The translations under genes were made by a program, and so were the position numbers. Source: Candidatus Thorarchaeota archaeon (GTDB lineage Archaea; Asgardarchaeota; Thorarchaeia; Thorarchaeales; Thorarchaeaceae). From it: 8,787 bases of DNA. The DNA is taken from NCBI GenBank assembly GCA_016841005.1, contig JAEORG010000263.1, positions 1 through 8,787 of the forward strand, in the 5' to 3' direction. The notes beneath the pieces were generated by a model that did no database searches, had not been told where the DNA came from, and saw nothing but the letters and a program-made list of their open reading frames with translations. Below are positions 1-5,927 of this stretch, piece by piece. Every line of letters starts with the position of its first letter. Position 1 is the stretch's first letter.

Positions 1-228
1 ACCAAATTCCATCATCTCAGCAAGTGCCACTGCCAAGCCTGCAACATTATGCAGATGGTGATTGCTCAGTAGGCCTGGGAATGAGGCTCTCTTGATGGCA
101 TCTGCGAATTGTTCCTTTGCTAGCACTGAACTTTCTATGTGGTTTATTGACTCTTCAAATGGTTCTATTACCGTTTCCTCAGGTCTTGAATGGTAGATTC
201 GAAATCTCTCGGAAGTCTGGTAACCCAT
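1..228 (-). CDS. Partial conserved protein of unknown family, cut by left edge
   Basis: This minus-strand reading frame is open from an ATG at 226-228 to the window edge, giving about 76 residues, with the next in-frame stop just upstream of that ATG. It is treated as coding because a related copy at 7635-7727 differs by 21 of 93 bases but by only 5 of 31 residues, the pattern of selection on this frame. The shared core runs from SVLAKEQF through FPGLLSNHHLHNVAGLAV. The spacing H..HNVAGLAVALAE loosely resembles the first helix of HD-domain phosphohydrolases, but the metal-binding HD pair would lie outside the window, so this is weak. The proposed start overlaps the 3' end of the DUF4238 gene by 61 bases, so the true N-terminus may be shorter. 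I do not recognise the family. Confidence 0.5.
   Translation of the reverse strand, partial: MGYQTSERFRIYHSRPEETVIEPFEESINHIESSVLAKEQFADAIKRASFPGLLSNHHLHNVAGLAVALAEMMEFG
37..129 (-). repeat. Left copy of diverged direct repeat
   Basis: This aligns without gaps to 7635-7727 in the same orientation, with 72 of 93 bases matching by hand count. It lies inside the left-edge coding frame. A weaker match continues toward lower coordinates to about position 18. Confidence 0.85.
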
Positions 229-1214
229 TGCAATGGCTCTCTCGAATTTGCAAAGAGATAATTAACTGAGCAGTTGTAGATGTGTCTATTCCATGCAAAA
301 ATAATCCATCTATCATTGACTATTCTTGGGACCTCATTCTTTGACTTCTCTTCCTCTAAAAACAGAATTGCTAATTCAGGATTAATTGGGAAAAGAAAGA
401 CAGGAATTTTCGTTTTCAAATCAGATAACTGATAATTTCCTTTTGCAACACACGCATCTCCAGTAATGAATTGAAATTCTGAATTGTTTTTGATTAGGAT
501 AGGAAATAATGTACTAGAAAGAAAAGGTTGTATTGGCGGTTGGTTCATATTCCTAAATGAATCTACGAGTTCATCTACTTGGAGTCCTTGCTTTTCCAAA
601 CGTTCTTGAAATGTTGCATCTGAATCATCTGATGGAACTACAAATCTATAGGCTTTAAGCATTAGAGGTAGTAGGATTTCGATATTATTTGTGAGGAGCG
701 CTGTTTGTAAGAATTCCGCACCTTCGTCGGTATAGATCAGCTCAGCAAACTTGTCACCTTTGCCATCTATCATCTCTCCTGTTGTAAGTGCACAATGAAC
801 AGTTGCATGAGTTCGAAATACTAATGACCGTGCAACTAAGCAGTTTGCTATTTCAATAAGAGTCTCTCGATGATTACATTGATTAAGAAAATCTTCGGAT
901 TTGTTCTCAATAACATCTCGTAGGAAAGATAACTTGTTTTCAGTTTTTTTCACGATTTTATCTACTTCAGGTAACAAATAGCGATTCACTCTTGCAAGAG
1001 TTTCTATTTTACTAAAACCATAGTTATACTCGTTTATCTCAAAATAATGAATTCTCATTTTTTTCTTGTATTTCTTTCTTCTTTTTTCACCAAGAGTGTC
1101 TTTTTGTTTCTGGTATTCCTCGTAATCAGGAGAGAAATTTCTTAGATAGCTTTGAGAAACATAATGTTGCTTATCCATTCTTGGCATTTTCTTATTCATC
1201 GCATTTTCACACAT
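168..1214 (-). CDS. DUF4238 family protein
   Basis: This is a 348-residue protein of the DUF4238 family, whose biochemical role is unknown. Its members are scattered and often found in variable, defence-rich regions. The family signature is clear: KQHYVSQSYLRNFS near residues 15-28, FITGDACV around 247-254 (in place of the usual FITSDNPV) and FLFPINPELAIL around 270-281, followed by the usual late segment that begins with an Asn. No signal peptide or membrane segment is seen. The ATG at 1214 has no Shine-Dalgarno sequence. A TATA-like stretch at 1214-1223 would place transcription near 1190, making a leaderless start at 1187 (MPRMDKQHYV) or 1178 (MDKQHYV) as likely as 1214 or 1199. The 1214 start overlaps the stop of the upstream small ORF as TAATG. 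Family assignment is firm, function unknown. Confidence 0.85.
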   Translation of the reverse strand: MCENAMNKKMPRMDKQHYVSQSYLRNFSPDYEEYQKQKDTLGEKRRKKYKKKMRIHYFEINEYNYGFSKIETLARVNRYLLPEVDKIVKKTENKLSFLRDVIENKSEDFLNQCNHRETLIEIANCLVARSLVFRTHATVHCALTTGEMIDGKGDKFAELIYTDEGAEFLQTALLTNNIEILLPLMLKAYRFVVPSDDSDATFQERLEKQGLQVDELVDSFRNMNQPPIQPFLSSTLFPILIKNNSEFQFITGDACVAKGNYQLSDLKTKIPVFLFPINPELAILFLEEEKSKNEVPRIVNDRWIIFAWNRHIYNCSVNYLFANSREPLQWVTRLPRDFESTIQDLRKR

Positions 1215-1223
1215 TATATATCG
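1214..1223 (-). promoter_or_regulatory. Possible TATA box for the DUF4238 gene
   Basis: On the minus strand this reads GATATATAAT. If it is an archaeal TATA box, transcription would begin near 1190, just ahead of the ATGs at 1187 and 1178. It competes with the idea that the gene is read through from the small ORF upstream. Confidence 0.3.
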
Positions 1224-1417
1224 CTCATCAAAAGAATGACAAGAGGGGCAAGTACTCTAGAGATGTTTTGAAGAAGAATATCAGATCTTATTGACTCGTT
1301 TATTTCGTTTTCATCACTATTTTTATTTAGATTAATTCCAATTCTTTGGTCTTCTGAAAGTACAGCTAATGCAATTAGAGTCATTGCCGAGTCCCATTGT
1401 AAATACAAATCGAACAA
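1214..1417 (-). CDS. Small doubtful ORF, possibly membrane-associated
   Basis: This 67-codon frame opens with TTG at 1417; an ATG at 1384 would give 56 residues (MTLIALAVLSED...). The C-terminus has a short hydrophobic run (VLAPLVILLM) and the middle is charged and Asn-rich. Its TAA shares one base with the DUF4238 ATG (TAATG), the kind of overlap seen in coupled genes. The AT palindrome at 1418-1428 would start transcription near 1395, just ahead of the ATG at 1384. Against it are its small size, no Shine-Dalgarno sequence, no recognised family and a separate TATA-like site before the DUF4238 gene. It may be only leader or intergenic DNA. Confidence 0.3.
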   Translation of the reverse strand: MFDLYLQWDSAMTLIALAVLSEDQRIGINLNKNSDENEINESIRSDILLQNISRVLAPLVILLMSDI

Positions 1418-1428
1418 ATATTAAATAT
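1418..1428. promoter_or_regulatory. Candidate divergent TATA element
   Basis: ATATT-A-AATAT is a perfect odd-length palindrome, so it presents the same TATA-like face to both strands. At archaeal spacing of about 25 bases it would start plus-strand transcription near 1450, ahead of the ATG at 1462, and minus-strand transcription near 1395, ahead of the ATG at 1384. This is inferred from sequence and spacing only. Confidence 0.45.
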
Positions 1429-1461
1429 ATGCAATCAAGGATTGATAGGCAAAGAATTTTA

Positions 1462-1737
1462 ATGGTTACATGCGAAGTTAAGCACATGTCAATGAATGAA
1501 AAGCGTGGTTCGAAAAGGAGAGTAAAAGTTTCTATTGGATATAAAGGTCATAGAAAGAAAGGAACCTTTTATGTTAGAAGAGCTACGATAACTTATTCGC
1601 GTTCGAAGGGCATATGGGCAGGTACTGATCTATATGATGTTTTGAATACAAGGGTTGCAGAATGTTTGACTAAAGCTGCTGTTAGAGCTAATAAAGACCC
1701 GCACAAAAGAATGACACTAAAGCCAAACGATTTTTAA
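1462..1737 (+). CDS. Small basic protein with histone-fold-like C-terminus
   Basis: This is a 91-residue, strongly basic protein. Its N-terminal part (EKRGSKRRVKVSIGYKGHRK, about residues 13-32) is rich in Lys and Arg. Its C-terminal 36 residues, from DLYDVLNTRVAECLTKAAVR to MTLKPNDF, match the layout of the later helices of archaeal histone-fold proteins (including DUF1931-like ones): a long helix of the form LxxRVxxxLxKAAxRAxxxP, then a basic loop and T-L-K-P-x-D-F in place of R-K-T-V-x-P-x-D-L. I infer a DNA-binding chromatin or regulatory role. The frame is open back to ATGs at 1369 and 1429, but both lie before or inside the candidate TATA element. The ATG at 1462 gives a short leader and is preferred. 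It lies 20 bases ahead of the two-helix membrane protein gene, probably in one operon. Confidence 0.6.
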   Translation: MVTCEVKHMSMNEKRGSKRRVKVSIGYKGHRKKGTFYVRRATITYSRSKGIWAGTDLYDVLNTRVAECLTKAAVRANKDPHKRMTLKPNDF

Positions 1738-1741
1738 TTCT

Positions 1742-1747
1742 GAGGTG
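1742..1747 (+). promoter_or_regulatory. Ribosome binding site that sets a GTG start
   Basis: GAGGTG lies 10 bases before the GTG at 1758. It is the best Shine-Dalgarno sequence in this part of the window and supports GTG as the start of the 310-residue protein. Confidence 0.6.
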
Positions 1748-1757
1748 TTTCAAGCAA

Positions 1758-2690
1758 GTGGCTTCTAGTGATTATAGACTAGGTATTATAGGTGCAATAG
1801 TTCTTGGCATATCGCTGATAATGCAGGCATTACCATCTCTTGGCTCAGAATATTCTCTTCCCATGTTTTGTTTACTTATACTTGGAATCGTATTGATTAT
1901 CACACAATTTGCTGTAAGTAAAAACAAAGAAGAAACACCAGAAATAGAGTTGGATTTAACTATTGAGAAGCTACTTCAAGACCTCAGTGAAATTTTGACA
2001 CAACACTTGATTTTGACTTGGGAGAGTATTGGCGATAAAACACAAAAACAAGTGATTATTGAGGATTGTATTGTCACAAAAAAAGAATCAGAAACTCTCT
2101 TGAATGAGCTTTTTAGTAATACTCCGAATAACCTTAGAGATTTACTATCAGTTTTTATTGATATAATGCTTATCTGTGCTTTCTGGCAACATAGGTCTAA
2201 TTTTGATTTTTCATTATGGTGCTGGGATGGAAACGATCCGCGATGGGAAGGAAGAGCTTGGTCAACAGCAGTACCTGTGACTCTCAGACAGAGAAAATTT
2301 AGCACAGAATCATTATTTGGTTCAGAGGAAATAGACGAATTGCTACAATCATCTGACAATAGTTCTATGTATTTCACCCTCTCTAATAGTGATGAAGACT
2401 GCGAAGAGCTCAATTTGAGCGATTCTGAGCTTAGGTCTGTTTCTTCACCTGAAGGGATAAAATTTCTTGTATTCCTCAATATACACAAATCAATAGATGG
2501 TGATAGGCAGATAAAATGGATTGGCTTTCTTAGATCAAAATATGATATTGATACAATATTGAATCATTTTTCTTTGGAAAATCCCGAAGAATTTTCAGAT
2601 GCATGGACTTGGAATAAAGCATTAGGTTATCTTACTGAGATGTCCGAATGGTTGATTCATAAATTTCTTATTCGCCATGAGATACGTTAG
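1758..2690 (+). CDS. Uncharacterised protein with two N-terminal membrane helices
   Basis: This is a 310-residue protein that I do not recognise. Two hydrophobic helices at about residues 8-28 and 35-53 form a hairpin. The following SKNKEE stretch is positively charged at its start, suggesting that the remaining 255 residues lie in the cytoplasm. A helical part follows (about 65-145), then a Trp-rich patch (LWCWDGNDPRWEGRAW, 153-168). Residues 185-230 are Ser- and acid-rich and look disordered. The C-terminus (235-310) looks ordered and contains FLVFLNIHK and KWIGFLRSKYD. Nothing catalytic can be named. It follows the histone-fold-like gene by 20 bases and has a good GAGGTG site, so the two are probably co-transcribed. 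A membrane-anchored sensor or effector is possible but not shown. Confidence 0.75.
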   Translation: MASSDYRLGIIGAIVLGISLIMQALPSLGSEYSLPMFCLLILGIVLIITQFAVSKNKEETPEIELDLTIEKLLQDLSEILTQHLILTWESIGDKTQKQVIIEDCIVTKKESETLLNELFSNTPNNLRDLLSVFIDIMLICAFWQHRSNFDFSLWCWDGNDPRWEGRAWSTAVPVTLRQRKFSTESLFGSEEIDELLQSSDNSSMYFTLSNSDEDCEELNLSDSELRSVSSPEGIKFLVFLNIHKSIDGDRQIKWIGFLRSKYDIDTILNHFSLENPEEFSDAWTWNKALGYLTEMSEWLIHKFLIRHEIR

Positions 2691-2693
2691 TGC

Positions 2694-2707
2694 AACCTTC
2701 GGTTTTT
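2694..2707 (+). terminator. Weak hairpin and T-run after the two-helix membrane protein gene
   Basis: AACC-TTC-GGTT forms a 4-bp stem with a 3-base loop, and the T-run at 2703-2707 follows 13 bases past the stop. It could end the plus-strand operon, since archaeal termination can rely mainly on T-runs. The stem is short. Confidence 0.3.
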
Positions 2708-2764
2708 GATACATCAAAAGAAGTTTGAATTCAAGTCCTGAAATTTATAGAATACTGTGCGTGT

Positions 2765-3058
2765 TTACTCTGGTAGACAGGAACCTGGACTTTTTTTGCA
2801 CTTTGAGTAGATATCAATATATTTCTTGTACAATGCAGTAGCAACATCAATTTTCAACAGATTGGCAAGAGAGCAGAGCCAGGCAAAGACATCAACCACC
2901 TCTTCTTCCAAAGATGGCATATCTTTCTCTTGGAGCATCGCTTTTTTCAGCTCATCGAGTTCCTCGCCGGTTCTCTGAAATTAACCCATAAAGCCTCTCG
3001 CCTTATCTCTCTCAAAATAGATCTTAAGCATCATTTCCTGTGCATCTTCTATCTTCAT
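2765..3058 (-). pseudogene. MazG-like nucleotide pyrophosphohydrolase pseudogene
   Basis: Read from the ATG at 3058, this gives 97 codons with one in-frame TAA at 2981-2983, between KARGFMG and FQRTGEELDEL; the frame then stays open to TAA at 2765. The length and order match small archaeal MazG-type enzymes, which hydrolyse (d)NTPs to monophosphates: an N-terminal helix with YFERDKARG, the acidic helix EELDELKKAM, then EEEVVDVFAWLCSLANLLKI, whose ExxxD metal-binding pattern is intact. The usual C-terminal CPKC...SPCxC motif is eroded to YSKC...SPGSC; each of the three lost residues (Cys to Tyr, Pro to Ser, Cys to Gly) needs one base change. Stop and eroded motif together point to decay rather than readthrough. 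Restart from an internal ATG is possible but would lose the N-terminal helix. Confidence 0.75.
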
Positions 3059-3064
3059 ACAAAG

Positions 3065-3096
3065 CCCCCATGAGGGGGTCTGAAGCCTTCGGCTCC
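3065..3096. other. Two small adjacent hairpins in decayed DNA
   Basis: CCCCC-ATGA-GGGGG (3065-3078) is followed by AGCC-TTC-GGCT (3084-3094, with one further pair beyond a mismatch). They lie between the 40-codon remnant and the mazG-like start. On the minus strand the first is followed by CTTTGT, too few T for a convincing terminator. They could be remnants of an inserted element. Confidence 0.4.
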
Positions 3097-3219
3097 TTAC
3101 TGGAACCTAAGATGAGCATATGCTGGAGTATCTGATTCAGAGGCATAATGCACCTTTTGGTACTCTTTGCGGAATTCTCCCATTTCTTCTGCAACCTTCT
3201 TGACATCTTCGCCCTTCAT
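3097..3219 (-). pseudogene. Forty-codon remnant upstream of the mazG-like pseudogene
   Basis: ATG at 3219 opens a 40-residue frame (MKGEDVKKVAEEMGEFRKEY...) that is Lys- and Glu-rich and helical. Beyond its TAA at 3097-3099 the same frame stays open for 13 codons to a TGA that overlaps the mazG-like ATG as ATGA. That overlap suggests an older gene that ran into the mazG-like gene and has since gained a stop. I do not recognise the family. It could also be a chance ORF or a small real protein. Confidence 0.35.
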
Positions 3220-3266
3220 GGTTTTAGATACTAGAATCAAGAGCCAATCCAGTTGTTGACCACAAG

Positions 3267-3274
3267 TTAATATA
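3267..3274 (+). promoter_or_regulatory. Candidate TATA box for the winged-helix/nuclease-fold pair
   Basis: TTAATATA would place the transcription start near 3297, giving a leader of about 59 bases before the ATG at 3356. The inverted repeat at 3301-3318 then lies at the beginning of the transcript. Confidence 0.4.
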
Positions 3275-3300
3275 GAGTTAGCAGTTCTCTGTGTTTCACG

Positions 3301-3318
3301 CTATCATTCGTTTGATAG
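3301..3318. promoter_or_regulatory. Perfect inverted repeat, candidate operator
   Basis: CTATCA-TTCGTT-TGATAG has two perfect 6-base arms and a 6-base spacer. It lies between the candidate TATA box and the ATG at 3356, where a bound dimer would block transcription. The first gene downstream encodes a protein with winged-helix-like segments, so self-regulation is an attractive inference. It could instead form a hairpin in the leader RNA. Confidence 0.45.
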
Positions 3319-3355
3319 ATTGCTTTGCTTGGGGACTTTCGGCGGGTATTGAACG

Positions 3356-4651
3356 ATGAATGAAAAAGAAGAACATGGATTATTAATTCTGGAACAGCAG
3401 AAACACCTTCAAGGATTCCAAGGACCAGGCCTGAGATATTTCGGAGCTACAAATATAGCTGGACAGTGTGGAAGGCTTCTTGGAAAGATGCGCAGACAAG
3501 AAGTCATTAGTGACTGGGAGCTTATTCAAGTGTTCGGCGCAGATGTAGGAGCATACGATGATAAACGATTGGAAACACTACTTGGAGAATTGGAAAAGAA
3601 GGGTGCAGTGACTGTTTATCGTGATGGAACATCAGTTAGAAAGATCGAGGAGTCAATGAATACGGAATCTGAGATTCTTAATTTGTCTCAAGAGATTTGG
3701 GAAGACAATAGGCCTCATCAAGTAGAGGAAGTATCCAAAGATGCGATTCTATATTGTGGTAATTTGCCCCGACTTGATGAGGAATTGAACAATCACTTAG
3801 TTTCCGAAGGTTACTTGACAGATAATATAGAAGTTGGAATGAACCTCACTCAGGAGTTTAAAATGCTAAGATCTGTTGATGGAATAGCGGGGATAAATCA
3901 GACAGTCTATCATACTCCTGTTTTAGGAAATGTGAACCTACGAGGTGTTGTTCATCAATTGAAGGGTCTACAGGATGATTTGAAAATACATCTTGAGAAT
4001 ACCTTGAAACTCGTTGCAGGCGCACAAGGAACACCGTTAAATCGCCTTCATCTGCCAGTACCTATTCTACACTCACTTCATCAGTTAGGTTTGATAAATG
4101 TGGAACGAGTAGAAACAACAGGAGGTATCACAAAGGATTTTGCGTTCACACCATCAATGTGGGGCAAGTTTGGACTATCTACTAGTGATGAACAAGAACA
4201 TGTGAGAGCTTTGCTTTCATGTGTTCAATTCGGGAGAATTTGCCCTACAGAGGTTGATGGAAAACCATACCCCATAAAATATCCTGGCGCATACCTTGGA
4301 GCACTTAGAAACAGAAGAAAAGTTGGACCTAGTTCAATGATTGGCACTGACTATTTGATTCTTGTACGAGAAGGAATTGTTAAGGTCGAACCCAATTCAC
4401 GGAAACCAGATCAATGGGATATGATTTTGATTAAAGACGATGTTGCAGATAGAGCATATCGTATCGTAAAAACAGGAATAGCTGCTGACGTTGACATCGA
4501 GCCACGACCAGAATCACTCACTCAATTTGGTATGTTTGAAAATTCAGTGCAGACTAGATTGCAAACAGATGTCCGGCCAAAAGCAACGGGATCTTCTTCA
4601 GACTATGCTGATAAAGAGCTGGTAAAATATCTGCGGGGCGAAAAATCATGA
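3356..4651 (+). CDS. Uncharacterised protein with several winged-helix-like segments
   Basis: This 431-residue protein is first in a two-gene unit. Three stretches have winged-helix character. Residues 35-97 have helices, then LETLLGELEKKGAVTVYRDG as recognition helix and wing. Residues 213-268 end in ILHSLHQLGLINVE, then a Thr/Gly turn and KDFAFTP. Residues 324-372 run from SSMIGTDYLILVREGIVKVE through a charged turn to WDMILIKDD. No ATPase, nuclease or membrane motif is seen. The last 60 residues look disordered. The ATG is the first start after an in-frame TGA at 3350; GGCGGGT at 3341-3347 is a poor ribosome site. Its TGA overlaps the next ATG by four bases (ATGA), so the two proteins are probably made together and may form a complex. 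I infer a DNA-binding or regulatory role; the family is unknown to me. Confidence 0.75.
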   Translation: MNEKEEHGLLILEQQKHLQGFQGPGLRYFGATNIAGQCGRLLGKMRRQEVISDWELIQVFGADVGAYDDKRLETLLGELEKKGAVTVYRDGTSVRKIEESMNTESEILNLSQEIWEDNRPHQVEEVSKDAILYCGNLPRLDEELNNHLVSEGYLTDNIEVGMNLTQEFKMLRSVDGIAGINQTVYHTPVLGNVNLRGVVHQLKGLQDDLKIHLENTLKLVAGAQGTPLNRLHLPVPILHSLHQLGLINVERVETTGGITKDFAFTPSMWGKFGLSTSDEQEHVRALLSCVQFGRICPTEVDGKPYPIKYPGAYLGALRNRRKVGPSSMIGTDYLILVREGIVKVEPNSRKPDQWDMILIKDDVADRAYRIVKTGIAADVDIEPRPESLTQFGMFENSVQTRLQTDVRPKATGSSSDYADKELVKYLRGEKS

Positions 4652-5754
4652 ATAAAGGGGATGAGCTTGAATTCAGAGCCACACGGTTCCTTAGCAGACT
4701 TGGTTTTTTCTCAAGACGTGGTATCCAACTAAAATCGTATTTCTATCCTGAAGTTAGTGATATCACTGACATAGACTCCTATGGAATAAAATGGAACTCA
4801 GATTTATCTTCTACAAGAACTTTGGCTATGTGCACTACTGAACGTGGAAAGAAGGAAACAGGGACATCAAACAGAATTCTTTTAGTTCGAGGACTAATGG
4901 ATTTAGTTGGTGCATCTTCTGCATACCTTGTTATGGAGAAAATGTCAAATAAACTTCGGGCTTTTTCTGCAACAAATAATGTAATTCCTCTTGATGAAAA
5001 TCGTTTATCAGAATTGGAAAGTGATTTAGGGCTTGAACGTTTCTTCGCATCGAATAATCTGAATTTAAAAACTGAGATACTTGGTTACTATGGTGAATTG
5101 AAACGCAATGTTGAAACAACGCACCATTACTGGTTCTTACTTTCCGATTTTTGGTTCATTCAACCTAATCTTAGAATAAAGAGAATTATGAATCATATTG
5201 AGAATCTTTGCTCCAAATTAGCCCTTGAAGAAAAGCACGAAAAATGGCTCTATATCGAGAGTGCCGTCCTTCTTGGAGTTGCATTACTCGATTTTGCTTT
5301 TGAGGTTTCATGCCAGCCTAAGGCTGCCCGAGAAGATTATATTATAGTGAAAATGATTGAGGGAATTTCAACGGTTGAGGAGCAAGACCGTATCAGAAGG
5401 GCAATGTACAATATAATCGCAGCAACTGTAAAAGAAATGACCGGGAAAACCATAAGAATCCCAAATGGCGATTTGAAAATACCCCCTCCTGAATATACCG
5501 AGCTACTCATTGAGCTTGTTATGCGTATTATTCAACACGCACAATATGCAAGAGAAATGCCAAGGCTGATGGACTATTTGCTATATGAATCAGTTATTTG
5601 GGAACAAGATGTTAAAAATGACCTAATGAGAGCTGAGATGCAACTAGATGAGAAACAAATGGATTTTATCATCAAACTTGGCAAAAACATCATCCTTTTT
5701 ATGGATCCAAATGCGAAACAACGATCTTTTCTTGCACAATTCTTAAGCTTCTGA
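4648..5754 (+). CDS. Nuclease-fold-like protein lacking apparent catalytic Glu/Lys
   Basis: This 368-residue protein is coupled to the gene before it by ATGA. The first 100 residues look like a PD-(D/E)XK-type fold: a helix with Glu (DELEFRATRFLSRLGFF, 5-21), then RRGIQLKSYF, then a strand with SDITDIDSYGIKW (37-49), then a strand at about 57-64, then RILLVRGLMDLVGASSAYLV (76-95). In related proteins as I recall them, the third strand reads V-E-C-K; here it is AMCT (60-63), so the expected Glu is Met61 and Lys is Thr63, while Asp41 and Asp43 remain. It may be an inactive, structural or binding version. Residues 140-368 are mostly helical and unrecognised; VLLGVALLDFAF (207-218) is hydrophobic but reads as a buried helix. 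The fold call is from memory of patterns, not a search. Confidence 0.7.
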   Translation: MNKGDELEFRATRFLSRLGFFSRRGIQLKSYFYPEVSDITDIDSYGIKWNSDLSSTRTLAMCTTERGKKETGTSNRILLVRGLMDLVGASSAYLVMEKMSNKLRAFSATNNVIPLDENRLSELESDLGLERFFASNNLNLKTEILGYYGELKRNVETTHHYWFLLSDFWFIQPNLRIKRIMNHIENLCSKLALEEKHEKWLYIESAVLLGVALLDFAFEVSCQPKAAREDYIIVKMIEGISTVEEQDRIRRAMYNIIAATVKEMTGKTIRIPNGDLKIPPPEYTELLIELVMRIIQHAQYAREMPRLMDYLLYESVIWEQDVKNDLMRAEMQLDEKQMDFIIKLGKNIILFMDPNAKQRSFLAQFLSF

Positions 5755-5850
5755 TTGGTGAAAACAGCCGATTTCTTGAGAAGTATGCAGCCAGTTCTCT
5801 ATCTAATATGAATGTACAGTTGGTTTGTCAAAATTGGAAAAATCTATCTG

Positions 5851-5856
5851 TATATA
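5851..5856 (+). promoter_or_regulatory. Candidate TATA box for the membrane protein gene
   Basis: TATATA would start transcription near 5880, leaving a leader of about 48 bases that holds the ribosome site at 5911-5918. The 173-base gap after 5754 otherwise shows nothing clear. This suggests the membrane protein has its own promoter. Confidence 0.4.
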
Positions 5857-5910
5857 CTCTATTTCTCACTTCTATTTGGTGGAGATTGGAGAGCCGAAAG
5901 ATTTGGTCTA

Positions 5911-5918
5911 GGTAGGAG
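5911..5918 (+). promoter_or_regulatory. Ribosome binding site for the membrane protein gene
   Basis: GGTAGGAG lies 9 bases before the ATG at 5928 and supports that start, which also begins directly before the signal segment. Confidence 0.5.
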
Positions 5919-5927
5919 TGTTCAAGA

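Noticed and set aside
1976..2488. A 170-codon minus-strand ORF, Ser-rich
   Set aside because: It lies wholly inside the 310-residue membrane protein gene, which has a good ribosome site and clear membrane helices; the Ser-rich, low-complexity peptide is typical of an antisense frame.
3065..3078. The CCCCC-ATGA-GGGGG hairpin as an intrinsic terminator
   Set aside because: There is no proper T-run on either strand after the 5-bp stem.
3024..3206. A 60-codon minus-strand ORF over the decayed region
   Set aside because: It is in a different frame from both the mazG-like pseudogene and the 40-codon remnant, and its peptide resembles nothing.
4931..5119. A 62-codon minus-strand ORF
   Set aside because: It lies inside the nuclease-fold-like gene and has no coding signs of its own.
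5266..5305. A membrane helix in the nuclease-fold-like protein (VLLGVALLDFAF)
   Set aside because: The hydrophobic run is short, contains Asp and is flanked by amphipathic helices, so a buried helix is more likely.
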